Translations under genes and position numbers: made by a program
Shown here: piece by piece, positions 1 through 5,966 of the stretch
How the letters are laid out: each line of letters opens with the position of its first letter
Position numbering within the stretch: the stretch's first letter is position 1
Notes under the pieces: model-generated
What the model saw: the letters and a program-made list of their open reading frames with translations, nothing else
Databases searched by the model: none
What the model was told of the DNA's origin: nothing
NCBI GenBank assembly: GCA_016193385.1
Contig: JACPSF010000034.1
Coordinates: forward strand, 1-21,601
DNA length: 21,601 nt
Source: Deltaproteobacteria bacterium
GTDB lineage: Bacteria; Desulfobacterota_B; Binatia; UBA9968
Direction of reading: 5' to 3'

Positions 1-605
1 GCGTCGTCGTCATGGCGGAACACGGCCCCAGGGGCGATGATCTGCAGCGGAGGTCGACGCTGCTCCATCACACGGATCTGCACCGGAGAGGTATGGGTTC
101 GAAGCAGGCGATCCTGCGAGACAAAAAAGGTATCCTGCATATCCCTGGCCGGATGGTCCGGGGGCATATTGAGCGCTTCGAAATTGTGATAGTCATCTTC
201 GATATCCGGCCCCCGGGCGATCTCAAATCCCATGGTCAGAAAGACATCGATAATCTCATCCATCACAAGCGTCAAAGGATGAGTCCGACCGCGCTCCCAC
301 CGGCTCCCCGGAAGAGTGATATCGACTCTCTCCGCTTTGAGGGTTCGCTCCTTTTCGCGCTGTTTCAACTCCCTGAGGCGAAACTCGATCCTCTCCTCCA
401 CGAATTGCCTGAGCCGGTTGAGCGCCTCACCAACTTCAGGGCGCTCTTCGAGCGGAAGCTCCTTGAAGCCGCGGAATAAAAACGTGAGCTTCCCCTTGCG
501 GCCGAGATACTCGATCCGCAGGCGTTCAACCTCCTCCTCGGAGGCGCCCTCCGAGATCCGGCTTAAGAACTCATTTTTGAGAGTCTCGAGCGATTCCCTC
601 ACCAT
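1..605 (-). CDS. pheS: Phenylalanyl-tRNA synthetase alpha subunit, N-terminal part (cut by window edge)
   Basis: Charges tRNA-Phe as the alpha chain of the cytoplasmic alpha2beta2 PheRS; the alpha chain holds the class II catalytic core. 201 complete codons are present and the gene runs off the left edge. Visible: an N-terminal coiled-coil region (starts MVRESLETLKNEFLSRISE), the linker GRKGKLT, then the class II fold with GFEIARGPDIEDDYHNFEALN, DTFFV and RTHTSPVQIR. The visible end, APGAVFRHDDD, enters motif 2. The ATG at 603-605 is the first start in frame and lies 24 bp after the rplT stop. I see no good Shine-Dalgarno there (the preceding bases are C/T-rich), so translation may be coupled to rplT. 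Order infC-rpmI-rplT-pheS is the classic bacterial arrangement. Confidence 0.96.
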   Translation of the reverse strand, partial: MVRESLETLKNEFLSRISEGASEEEVERLRIEYLGRKGKLTFLFRGFKELPLEERPEVGEALNRLRQFVEERIEFRLRELKQREKERTLKAERVDITLPGSRWERGRTHPLTLVMDEIIDVFLTMGFEIARGPDIEDDYHNFEALNMPPDHPARDMQDTFFVSQDRLLRTHTSPVQIRVMEQRRPPLQIIAPGAVFRHDDD

Positions 606-629
606 ATAATTAATAACGAAAGGGGGGAG

Positions 630-989
630 TTACGCAGTCAGGTGGGTCTTGGCGAATTGGGCGATTTGCCCGAACGCGGCTGCATCCGAAACCGCCAGAT
701 CCGCCAGGATCTTTCGGTCCAATTCCACCCCTGCCCGTTTGAGCCCCTGGACAAACTGGCTATAGGAGAGGCCGCTCAGTCGCGCAGCCGCTCCGATCCG
801 GGTAATCCACAGGCCGCGGAAGGCCCTGCGTCTGACGCGTCGATCCCTGTAGGAAAAGGCGAGTGATCGTTCCACCGTCTCCCGCGCAGAGCGATACAGC
901 CGCCCGCGACCTCCCACATAACCCTTGGCCAGCTTCATGATCTTCTTTCTGCGCCGCCTGGATTTGCTTCCGCCTTTAGCTCGTGGCAC
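630..989 (-). CDS. rplT: 50S ribosomal protein L20
   Basis: 119-residue L20, the usual family length. It binds 23S rRNA early in 50S assembly and, in well-studied bacteria, represses the infC-rpmI-rplT operon. The family signature is clear: basic N-terminus [20 protein letters not shown], then [32 protein letters not shown] and [18 protein letters not shown]. The start codon is GTG (987-989), with GGAG 8 nt upstream. The gene follows rpmI across a 104-bp spacer that carries an inverted heptamer array, and precedes pheS by 24 bp. Whether L20 autoregulation exists here cannot be seen directly. Confidence 0.98.
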   Translation of the reverse strand: MPRAKGGSKSRRRRKKIMKLAKGYVGGRGRLYRSARETVERSLAFSYRDRRVRRRAFRGLWITRIGAAARLSGLSYSQFVQGLKRAGVELDRKILADLAVSDAAAFGQIAQFAKTHLTA

Positions 990-1018
990 GTGTCTAGCTC
1001 CTTCCTTAAGCAGTATGA

Positions 1019-1086
1019 GAGTAACGAGTACGGAGTCATGAGGAATGAGTAGAAATTCTTCCCTCGAAACTCATTACTCGGTCCTC
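1019..1086. repeat. Inverted heptamer array in the rpmI-rplT spacer (GAGnnnn units)
   Basis: On the plus strand, five consecutive 7-bp units fill 1019-1053 with no slippage: GAGTAAC, GAGTACG, GAGTCAT, GAGGAAT, GAGTAGA. After a 5-bp gap, four units of the same kind on the minus strand fill 1059-1086: GAGGACC, GAGTAAT, GAGTTTC, GAGGGAA. The two arms face each other, so the transcript can fold into a long imperfect hairpin. There is no T-tract after it and no coding potential. Confidence 0.8.
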
Positions 1087-1093
1087 AGAACTT

Positions 1094-1291
1094 TCAAAGG
1101 TACGGTATCAACTTGCGGATGTTCTTAGCCTCCACGGGTGACACCAGTCCCGCGTGTCTCAGTCGCCTCTTTCTTTTTCTCCCTTTGCTCGAAAGGAGAT
1201 GACTTTTAAAGCCCCGGGATCTTTTGATCTTTCCCGTAGCGGTGACCTTGAATCTCTTTAGCGCCCCTTTGCTGCTCTTTATTTTCGGCAC
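1094..1291 (-). CDS. rpmI: 50S ribosomal protein L35
   Basis: 65 residues, typical L35 length; a small, very basic protein of the large subunit. It starts [20 protein letters not shown] and continues [16 protein letters not shown], then RKRRLR, matching the family from end to end. The start codon is GTG (1289-1291) behind AGGAG with 6-nt spacing, which fixes the start. It sits between infC and rplT in the conserved translation operon. Both flanking spacers hold inverted heptamer arrays, one of them beginning 25 bp upstream of its start codon. Confidence 0.97.
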   Translation of the reverse strand: MPKIKSSKGALKRFKVTATGKIKRSRGFKSHLLSSKGRKRKRRLRHAGLVSPVEAKNIRKLIPYL

Positions 1292-1315
1292 TTACGTCTC
1301 CTTTCAAATTCAAAC

Positions 1316-1389
1316 AGGCGCGAGGCGATAGGCGTGAGTTTCTTCTCCCCCCTCCTCTCCTGTTGCCTACTACCTCATGCCTCTCGCCT
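1316..1389. repeat. Inverted heptamer array in the infC-rpmI spacer (AGGCGnn / AGGnnnn units)
   Basis: Plus-strand units at 1316-1336: AGGCGCG, AGGCGAT, AGGCGTG. Minus-strand units at 1355-1389: AGGCGAG, AGGCATG, AGGTAGT, AGGCAAC, AGGAGAG. All are in strict 7-bp register. A pyrimidine tract (1339-1354) separates the inverted arms. The outer ends pair best: ACAGGCG then GAGGC on both arms, with one mismatch between. The array begins 3 bp after the infC stop codon. It has no T-tract of terminator type in the minus-strand direction and no ORF. Confidence 0.75.
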
Positions 1390-1392
1390 GTC

Positions 1393-1899
1393 TCACTTTG
1401 GCGTTAACAGCATCGCCATACTCCTTCCCTCCAGTCTTGCCGGAATATCGAGCTTGGCGATATCCTGTACCTGGTTGAGCACCCCGTCCAGCATGTGCTT
1501 GCCGAGTTCCGGATGCGTGATTTCCCGACCTCGGAAAAAGACCGATACCTTGACTCTTTGCCCTCTCTCGATGAAGCGGCGGATGTTGCGCACTTTATAA
1601 AGCAAGTCGTGGCGATCCGTTCGCGATCCCATCTTGACCTCTTTGACCGCCACAAAGGTCTGCTTCTTTTTCGCGCCCTGCGATTTCTTCCTCTGAAGAT
1701 ACCGGAACTTGCCGTAATCCATCATTCGGCAAACCGGCGGTTGAGCATCAGGCGCCACCTCCACCAGATCTATACCCTGACTCTCCACCATTTTCAGGGC
1801 CTCTTGGAGGGACATGATACCTAACTGGTCTCCCTCCGGGCCGATGACGCGAACCTCGCGAGCGCGAATTTGATGATTAATTCTGCTTTCCTTAACTAT
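1393..1899 (-). CDS. infC: Translation initiation factor IF-3, AUA start codon
   Basis: 168 residues. IF3 binds the 30S subunit and proofreads start-codon and initiator-tRNA choice. The N-domain signature RINHQIRAREVRVIGPEG lies near the start, followed by GDQLGIMSLQEAL, the lysine-rich linker (RKKSQGAKKKQ), and a C-domain ending IPARLEGRSMAMLLTPK. The first ATG (1815) would delete about 28 conserved residues. Upstream in frame there is no ATG, GTG or TTG before the TAA that ends thrS. A perfect AGGAGG (1906-1911) stands 6 nt before an ATA codon (1897-1899), giving M(ATA)-VKESRINHQ. In E. coli infC starts at the rare AUU and is autoregulated because IF3 discriminates against such codons; AUA here is the parallel case. 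An ATT four codons after GTT AAG is the only nearby alternative. Confidence 0.93.
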   Translation of the reverse strand: MVKESRINHQIRAREVRVIGPEGDQLGIMSLQEALKMVESQGIDLVEVAPDAQPPVCRMMDYGKFRYLQRKKSQGAKKKQTFVAVKEVKMGSRTDRHDLLYKVRNIRRFIERGQRVKVSVFFRGREITHPELGKHMLDGVLNQVQDIAKLDIPARLEGRSMAMLLTPK

Positions 1900-1905
1900 T
1901 GGCCA

Positions 1906-1911
1906 CCTCCT
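1906..1911 (-). promoter_or_regulatory. Perfect Shine-Dalgarno AGGAGG that fixes the infC AUA start
   Basis: AGGAGG on the minus strand, 6 nt before ATA (1897-1899) and just after the thrS stop TAA (1915-1917). It excludes any start upstream and favours ATA over the internal ATG at 1813-1815, which is about 85 nt away. Confidence 0.85.
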
Positions 1912-1914
1912 TTT

Positions 1915-3876
1915 TTAGTCACCTGCTCCAACGGTCAGATCCTCTCCACGTAGCTCGCCCGAGACCTCCTGCCCTAACAGCTCCACAAACTCCTTAACTG
2001 ACATCGGTTTGAGTGTCTTCCCGCCCCTTCGCCGCGGAGACACCGTCTGGTCCTTCATCTCCCGATCCCCAATGACCACCGCGTACGGAATCTTGGCCAT
2101 TTGTGCCTCGCGGATTTTGTAGCCGAGCTTCTCGTTTCGTCCGTCCAACTCCACGCGCCAGCCCCCGGCCAAAAGCTCTTCGAAGGCCTTCTCAGCATAG
2201 CTCTTCTGTTGGTCGGTGACGGTCACCAACCTCGCCTGCACCGGCGCCAGCCAGACAGGCAAGGCCCCGGCACAGTGTTCGAGCAGGATCCCCATAAAGC
2301 GTTCGATCGAGCCAAGGATGGCCCGATGGATCATCACCGGTCGCTCCTCGGAGCCCGCCGGGCTGATGTAGGTCAGATCAAAGCGCTCCGGCATCGAGAA
2401 GTCGAGTTGTATCGTCGCCAATTGCCACCCGCGCCGTAGGGCATCGGAGACAACGAAATCAATCTTGGGACCGTAGAAGGCGCCTTCTCCAGGGTTGACT
2501 GCGTATTCGAGTCCTTCTTTTCTCAAGGACTCGGCCAAGGCCTCCTCCGCCCGCGCCCATACTTCCTCGCTGCCGAGAAAATGCTCCGGGCGGGTGGAAA
2601 GCTTAACCTGTATCTGTCCAAAACGAAAGACGTGATAGACCTCGCGCAGCATCCGGAGCAGCGCGGTCATCTCCCCCTCGATCTGCTCGGGAGTGCAGAA
2701 GATATGGCCATCGTCCTGAGAAAACGAGCGCACGCGCGTCAGACCCCCGGTGACCCCGGATTTCTCATAGCGATGAAGGCGACCAAAGTCCGCATAACGC
2801 AGCGGTAGATCGCGATACGATCTCCTCCTGGAGGCGTAGATCAGGGTGTGGCCAGGGCAATTCATGGGCTTCACGCCGAACTCTTTTTCGTCGACGCGGG
2901 TGAAGTACATGTTCTCCCGGAAATGGTCGTAGTGGCCGGAACGGCGCCACAGCTCAGCATCAAAGATTTGCGGCGTGATGACCTCTTGATAACCGTAGCG
3001 ACGATACAGGCGGCGCATGTAGGCGATCATCTCGTTGTACACAATCGCCCCTTTGGGATGAAAGATGGGACTGGCCGGAGCGAGCGGATGAAAGCTGAAA
3101 AGATCCAGCTCTCGACCGATACGCCGGTGGTCCCTCTTTCTGGCTTCTTCCAGGAGCCGGAGATGCTCGCGTAGCGCCTCCTCGGTGTGCCAGGCCGTGC
3201 CGTAGATGCGCTGGAGCATCTCATTGCGTTCGTCGCCTCTCCAATAAGCCCCGGCAACTCCGGTCAGCTTAAAGGCACCGATGACTCCGGTCGCGGGAAC
3301 ATGAGGCCCGCGGCAGAGGTCGACCCAATCGCCCTGGCGATAGAGGGACACCTTTGCTTCCGGGATCTCTTCCAGGATGGCAACCTTGTAGTCCTCGCCC
3401 ATAGCGCGGAACAGCTCGATGGCCCTCGGCCGCGGCATCTCCTCACGCTTAATTTTAAGATTCGACGCCGCCAGCTCGTGCATACGGGACTCGATCCTCT
3501 CGAGCTCGTCCGGAGTGAAGGACGTCGCTCGCTTAAAATCATAGTAAAAACCGTCCTCGATCGTTGGCCCGATCGTCACTTGGGTGCCGGGGAAAAGGCC
3601 CTGGACCGCTTGAGCCATCAGGTGGGCTGTTGAATGGCGCAGAATATCGAGACCTTCAGGACTATCCATCGGGATCCAATCCACGGTGCAATCCTGACCC
3701 AGAGGGCGATCGAGGTCGACCGCGACCCCATCCACTTTGGCCGCGATGATGCGGCTGTTTAATCCAAGGGAAGATGCCAGCTCCTGGATTCGGAGACCCG
3801 AGCGAACCCGGAGAACTTTTCCCCCGGGCAAAGTGACCTGGATATCCTCCATGTGTTGACTGTCGGTTGCTTTCAT
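1915..3876 (-). CDS. thrS: Threonyl-tRNA synthetase
   Basis: Cytoplasmic class II enzyme that charges tRNA-Thr and hydrolyses mischarged Ser-tRNA-Thr. 653 residues, close to the usual 640. Domains: TGS about 10-70; editing domain with H81-STA-H85 and C188-RGPH192; catalytic core with zinc-site C340 in KPMNCPGH, motif 2 RVRSFSQDDGHIFC, motif 3 PVMIHRAILGSIERFMGILLEH; C-terminal anticodon-binding domain. Alternative start: Met9 (MEDIQVTLPGGK) aligns slightly better with family N-termini; neither ATG has a good Shine-Dalgarno. The ATG lies only 12 bp after the 3' CCA of tRNA-Val, so tRNA processing would create the mRNA 5' end. infC follows directly. No T-box leader is present. Confidence 0.97.
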   Translation of the reverse strand: MKATDSQHMEDIQVTLPGGKVLRVRSGLRIQELASSLGLNSRIIAAKVDGVAVDLDRPLGQDCTVDWIPMDSPEGLDILRHSTAHLMAQAVQGLFPGTQVTIGPTIEDGFYYDFKRATSFTPDELERIESRMHELAASNLKIKREEMPRPRAIELFRAMGEDYKVAILEEIPEAKVSLYRQGDWVDLCRGPHVPATGVIGAFKLTGVAGAYWRGDERNEMLQRIYGTAWHTEEALREHLRLLEEARKRDHRRIGRELDLFSFHPLAPASPIFHPKGAIVYNEMIAYMRRLYRRYGYQEVITPQIFDAELWRRSGHYDHFRENMYFTRVDEKEFGVKPMNCPGHTLIYASRRRSYRDLPLRYADFGRLHRYEKSGVTGGLTRVRSFSQDDGHIFCTPEQIEGEMTALLRMLREVYHVFRFGQIQVKLSTRPEHFLGSEEVWARAEEALAESLRKEGLEYAVNPGEGAFYGPKIDFVVSDALRRGWQLATIQLDFSMPERFDLTYISPAGSEERPVMIHRAILGSIERFMGILLEHCAGALPVWLAPVQARLVTVTDQQKSYAEKAFEELLAGGWRVELDGRNEKLGYKIREAQMAKIPYAVVIGDREMKDQTVSPRRRGGKTLKPMSVKEFVELLGQEVSGELRGEDLTVGAGD

Positions 3877-3888
3877 CTACGTAAAAAA

Positions 3889-3963
3889 TGGTAGGCACGG
3901 GCGGGATTGAACCGCCGGCCTCTTCCGCGTCAAGGAAGCGCTCTCCCACTGAGCTACGTGCCT
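3889..3963 (-). tRNA. tRNA-Val (anticodon GAC)
   Basis: Folds as a complete cloverleaf on the minus strand. Acceptor AGGCACG pairs with CGTGCCT (7 bp). D arm GCTC-AGTGGGA-GAGC. Anticodon stem CTTCC/GGAAG around loop TTGACGC, anticodon GAC at 3929-3931. Variable loop AGGCC. T arm GGCGG-TTCAATC-CCGCC. Discriminator A, and CCA is encoded in the DNA (ACCA, 3889-3892). It reads GUC and GUU codons. It lies between pgsA and thrS and is probably cotranscribed with thrS. Confidence 0.97.
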
Positions 3964-3973
3964 ATAAACATTA

Positions 3974-4026
3974 AAGGATGAAGGCGAAAGGATGAAATCC
4001 CACTTCATCCTTCATCCCTCATCCTT
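3974..4026. repeat. Inverted heptamer array upstream of tRNA-Val (AAGGATG units)
   Basis: Plus-strand units at 3974-3994: AAGGATG, AAGGCGA, AAGGATG. Minus-strand units at 4006-4026: AAGGATG, AGGGATG, AAGGATG. The arms are separated by 11 bp and pair over about 21 bp with four mismatches. In the minus-strand direction it sits 10 bp before the tRNA-Val 5' end, so the folded transcript would place a long stem beside the RNase P site. No T-tract follows it. Confidence 0.8.
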
Positions 4027-4090
4027 TCTTCTACTTAATTCCCCTGCTATTGCAAGCGTCTGATTTTCCTATCAATTTTTATCACCCGTG

Positions 4091-4657
4091 TCAACTTAAC
4101 CGCGGTAGGGAGGGAGTCCGATTCTGAAGCCAAACCAATCCTCGAAAGATGTATTGGAATCCTGACACGGCAGTGGTCGCTGCCGTAACGATGATGAAAA
4201 ATTCGCGGAGTCGAGACGGCATCAGCGCGGCATCATAGAGAAACAATAGCGCAACTGCGACCGTGAGAAGCTGCAACAGGGTGTTGATCTTGCCAATGAA
4301 AGAGGGCCGGACCTGCAGACGCTCACCCACGAGAAAATAGATCATACCGTACCCGAGAATAATAATGATATCGCGGGTCAGGACGAGGACCACCAGCCAG
4401 GAAGGGAGACTGCCGATGAGCCCGAGCGTGACAAAGGAGCTCATGACCAGCAATTTATCGGCCACCGGATCGAGATAGGTTCCCAGGGGTGTCTGCTGCC
4501 CGGTGATCCGCGCCACCGCGCCGTCCAACGCATCTGTCAACCCCGCGAGGATCAAAATCATCAGGGCTTCGAGGTAAAGGCCCGAAGACAGGAGGACGAG
4601 AAACACGGGCACTGTAACGATTCGGATCAGCGTCAAAAAATTCGGCAGATTGAGCAT
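4091..4657 (-). CDS. pgsA: CDP-diacylglycerol--glycerol-3-phosphate 3-phosphatidyltransferase
   Basis: Inner-membrane enzyme that makes phosphatidylglycerophosphate, the committed step to phosphatidylglycerol and cardiolipin. 188 residues, usual length. The complete CDP-alcohol phosphotransferase signature is present: D42-xx-D45-G46-xx-A49-R50, then G59-xxx-D63-xxx-D67, with all four metal/substrate aspartates. Several hydrophobic segments follow (about 8-40, 70-110, 120-145, 150-175). Start ATG 4655-4657; the hflX stop lies 10 bp upstream, so the two are probably one transcript. A CDP-alcohol phosphotransferase for another head group is possible, but the N-terminus LPNFLTLIRI is typical of PgsA. 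Confidence 0.93.
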   Translation of the reverse strand: MLNLPNFLTLIRIVTVPVFLVLLSSGLYLEALMILILAGLTDALDGAVARITGQQTPLGTYLDPVADKLLVMSSFVTLGLIGSLPSWLVVLVLTRDIIIILGYGMIYFLVGERLQVRPSFIGKINTLLQLLTVAVALLFLYDAALMPSRLREFFIIVTAATTAVSGFQYIFRGLVWLQNRTPSLPRLS

Positions 4658-4667
4658 GGGAAGGCCT

Positions 4668-5966
4668 TCATCTCGACTCTGAAAAGTCGCGCTCTCTCAA
4701 CTGCTTGCGGATCTGACCCGCGAGCTTCGGCGTCACGAGCGCCGTCACCACGACGCCGTCTTCCTGGTACTCCTCCGTTAAGATCCGGCCCCGCCGGCGC
4801 AACAACGAAAGCAGATGCCCTTGGGAGGGGGAGAAGCGGAAATGCGCGCGCTCCTTACCCCTATCGAGCACGCTCCCGATCACGTCAAGTAAGCGCTGGA
4901 TCCCGTTACCGGTCAAGGCCGAAATCGGACACACCTCGAGCGCTCCCTCGCCAGTGATCTTCGAGACGGGCGCCTCAAACACGTCAATCTTGTTCGGCAC
5001 CATGAGCCGAGGGGTCTCCCCGGCTCCGATCTCTCTCAGAACGCCTTCGACCACCTGAATCTGTTCTTCGTAGAGAGGAGACGTTACATCGACCATATGA
5101 AGCAGCAGGTCCGCCGTCCTCACTTCTTCTAGCGTGCTCTTGAAGGCTTCAACGAGGGCATGGGGAATCTTGTTGATAAAACCCACTGTATCCACCACCA
5201 TCACCTGGTCTCCGTCAGGCAGCTTGAGACAGCGAATGGTGGGGTCGAGGGTAGCAAAGAGCTTATCCTCGACCACGACCCCGGCCCGGGTGAGCGCATT
5301 CATGAGCGTCGATTTTCCCGAGTTGGTATATCCTACCAGCGCGACAGTGGCGTACGGCACCGCGGTGCGCTCCCCGCGCTGCAGGGCGCGCGTGCGCTCC
5401 ACCGTCGCCAGGCGACGTCTCAAGGTTCCAATCCTCTCGCGCACCCGCCGTCGGTCCACTTCCAACTGGGTCTCGCCGGGCCCCCGAGTCCCGATTCCCC
5501 CCCCGAGGCGAGAAAGATGCGTCCAACGGCGAGTCAAGCGGGGCAGCAGATAGCCCAGTTGCGCCAACTCGACCTGAAGCTTTCCTTCGTTGCTCCTGGC
5601 GCGCTGGGCAAAGATGTCGAGAATCAGCTGGCTCCGATCGATAACGCGGACCTGGAAAGCGGCCTCGAGATTGCGCTGCTGCGCCGGGCTAAGATCCTCA
5701 TCAAAGATCACCAGGTTCGGCTTGAGACTCAAGAGACCCTCGCGGATCTCCTCCACCTTTCCGCGTCCGATCAAAGTCGACGGGCTAGCCCTCTTCACGT
5801 GCTGAGTGAATACGCCGACCACGAGCGCCCCGGCGCTCCGGGCCAACTGCGCGAGTTCCTCCACGCTCCACTCCACCGGGATCCCGCGATCTGCCGAAGG
5901 GATCTCGACACCGACCAGGACGGCCTGCTCGCGGATGCGAGAATGGATCGCGTGGACTCGCTTCAA
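4668..5966 (-). CDS. hflX: Ribosome-associated GTPase HflX
   Basis: Heat-shock GTPase that binds the 50S subunit and, in E. coli, splits stalled ribosomes. 432 residues. N-domain: LIGRGKVEEI (66-75) and FDEDLSPAQQRNLE; then the HflX hallmark GGGIGTRGPGETQLEVDRRR (155-174); G domain with P-loop GYTNSGKS (212-219), DTVGF (259-263) and NKID (325-328). The start codon is TTG (5964-5966), overlapping the dnaE stop by 4 nt (TTGA), with no clear Shine-Dalgarno, so it is likely translated by coupling with dnaE. No in-frame ATG nearby would keep the conserved N-domain. pgsA follows 10 bp downstream. Confidence 0.95.
   Translation of the reverse strand: MKRVHAIHSRIREQAVLVGVEIPSADRGIPVEWSVEELAQLARSAGALVVGVFTQHVKRASPSTLIGRGKVEEIREGLLSLKPNLVIFDEDLSPAQQRNLEAAFQVRVIDRSQLILDIFAQRARSNEGKLQVELAQLGYLLPRLTRRWTHLSRLGGGIGTRGPGETQLEVDRRRVRERIGTLRRRLATVERTRALQRGERTAVPYATVALVGYTNSGKSTLMNALTRAGVVVEDKLFATLDPTIRCLKLPDGDQVMVVDTVGFINKIPHALVEAFKSTLEEVRTADLLLHMVDVTSPLYEEQIQVVEGVLREIGAGETPRLMVPNKIDVFEAPVSKITGEGALEVCPISALTGNGIQRLLDVIGSVLDRGKERAHFRFSPSQGHLLSLLRRRGRILTEEYQEDGVVVTALVTPKLAGQIRKQLRERDFSESR

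Noticed and set aside
3877..3963. T-box or threonine-responsive leader before thrS
   Set aside because: The element is a complete tRNA-Val with encoded CCA; no T-box sequence or antiterminator is present.
1019..4026. Heptamer arrays as CRISPR
   Set aside because: Units are 7 bp, back to back, without unique spacers, and no cas gene is nearby.
3974..4026. Hairpin as intrinsic terminator of pgsA
   Set aside because: No T-tract follows the stem in the minus direction, and the stem has several mismatches.
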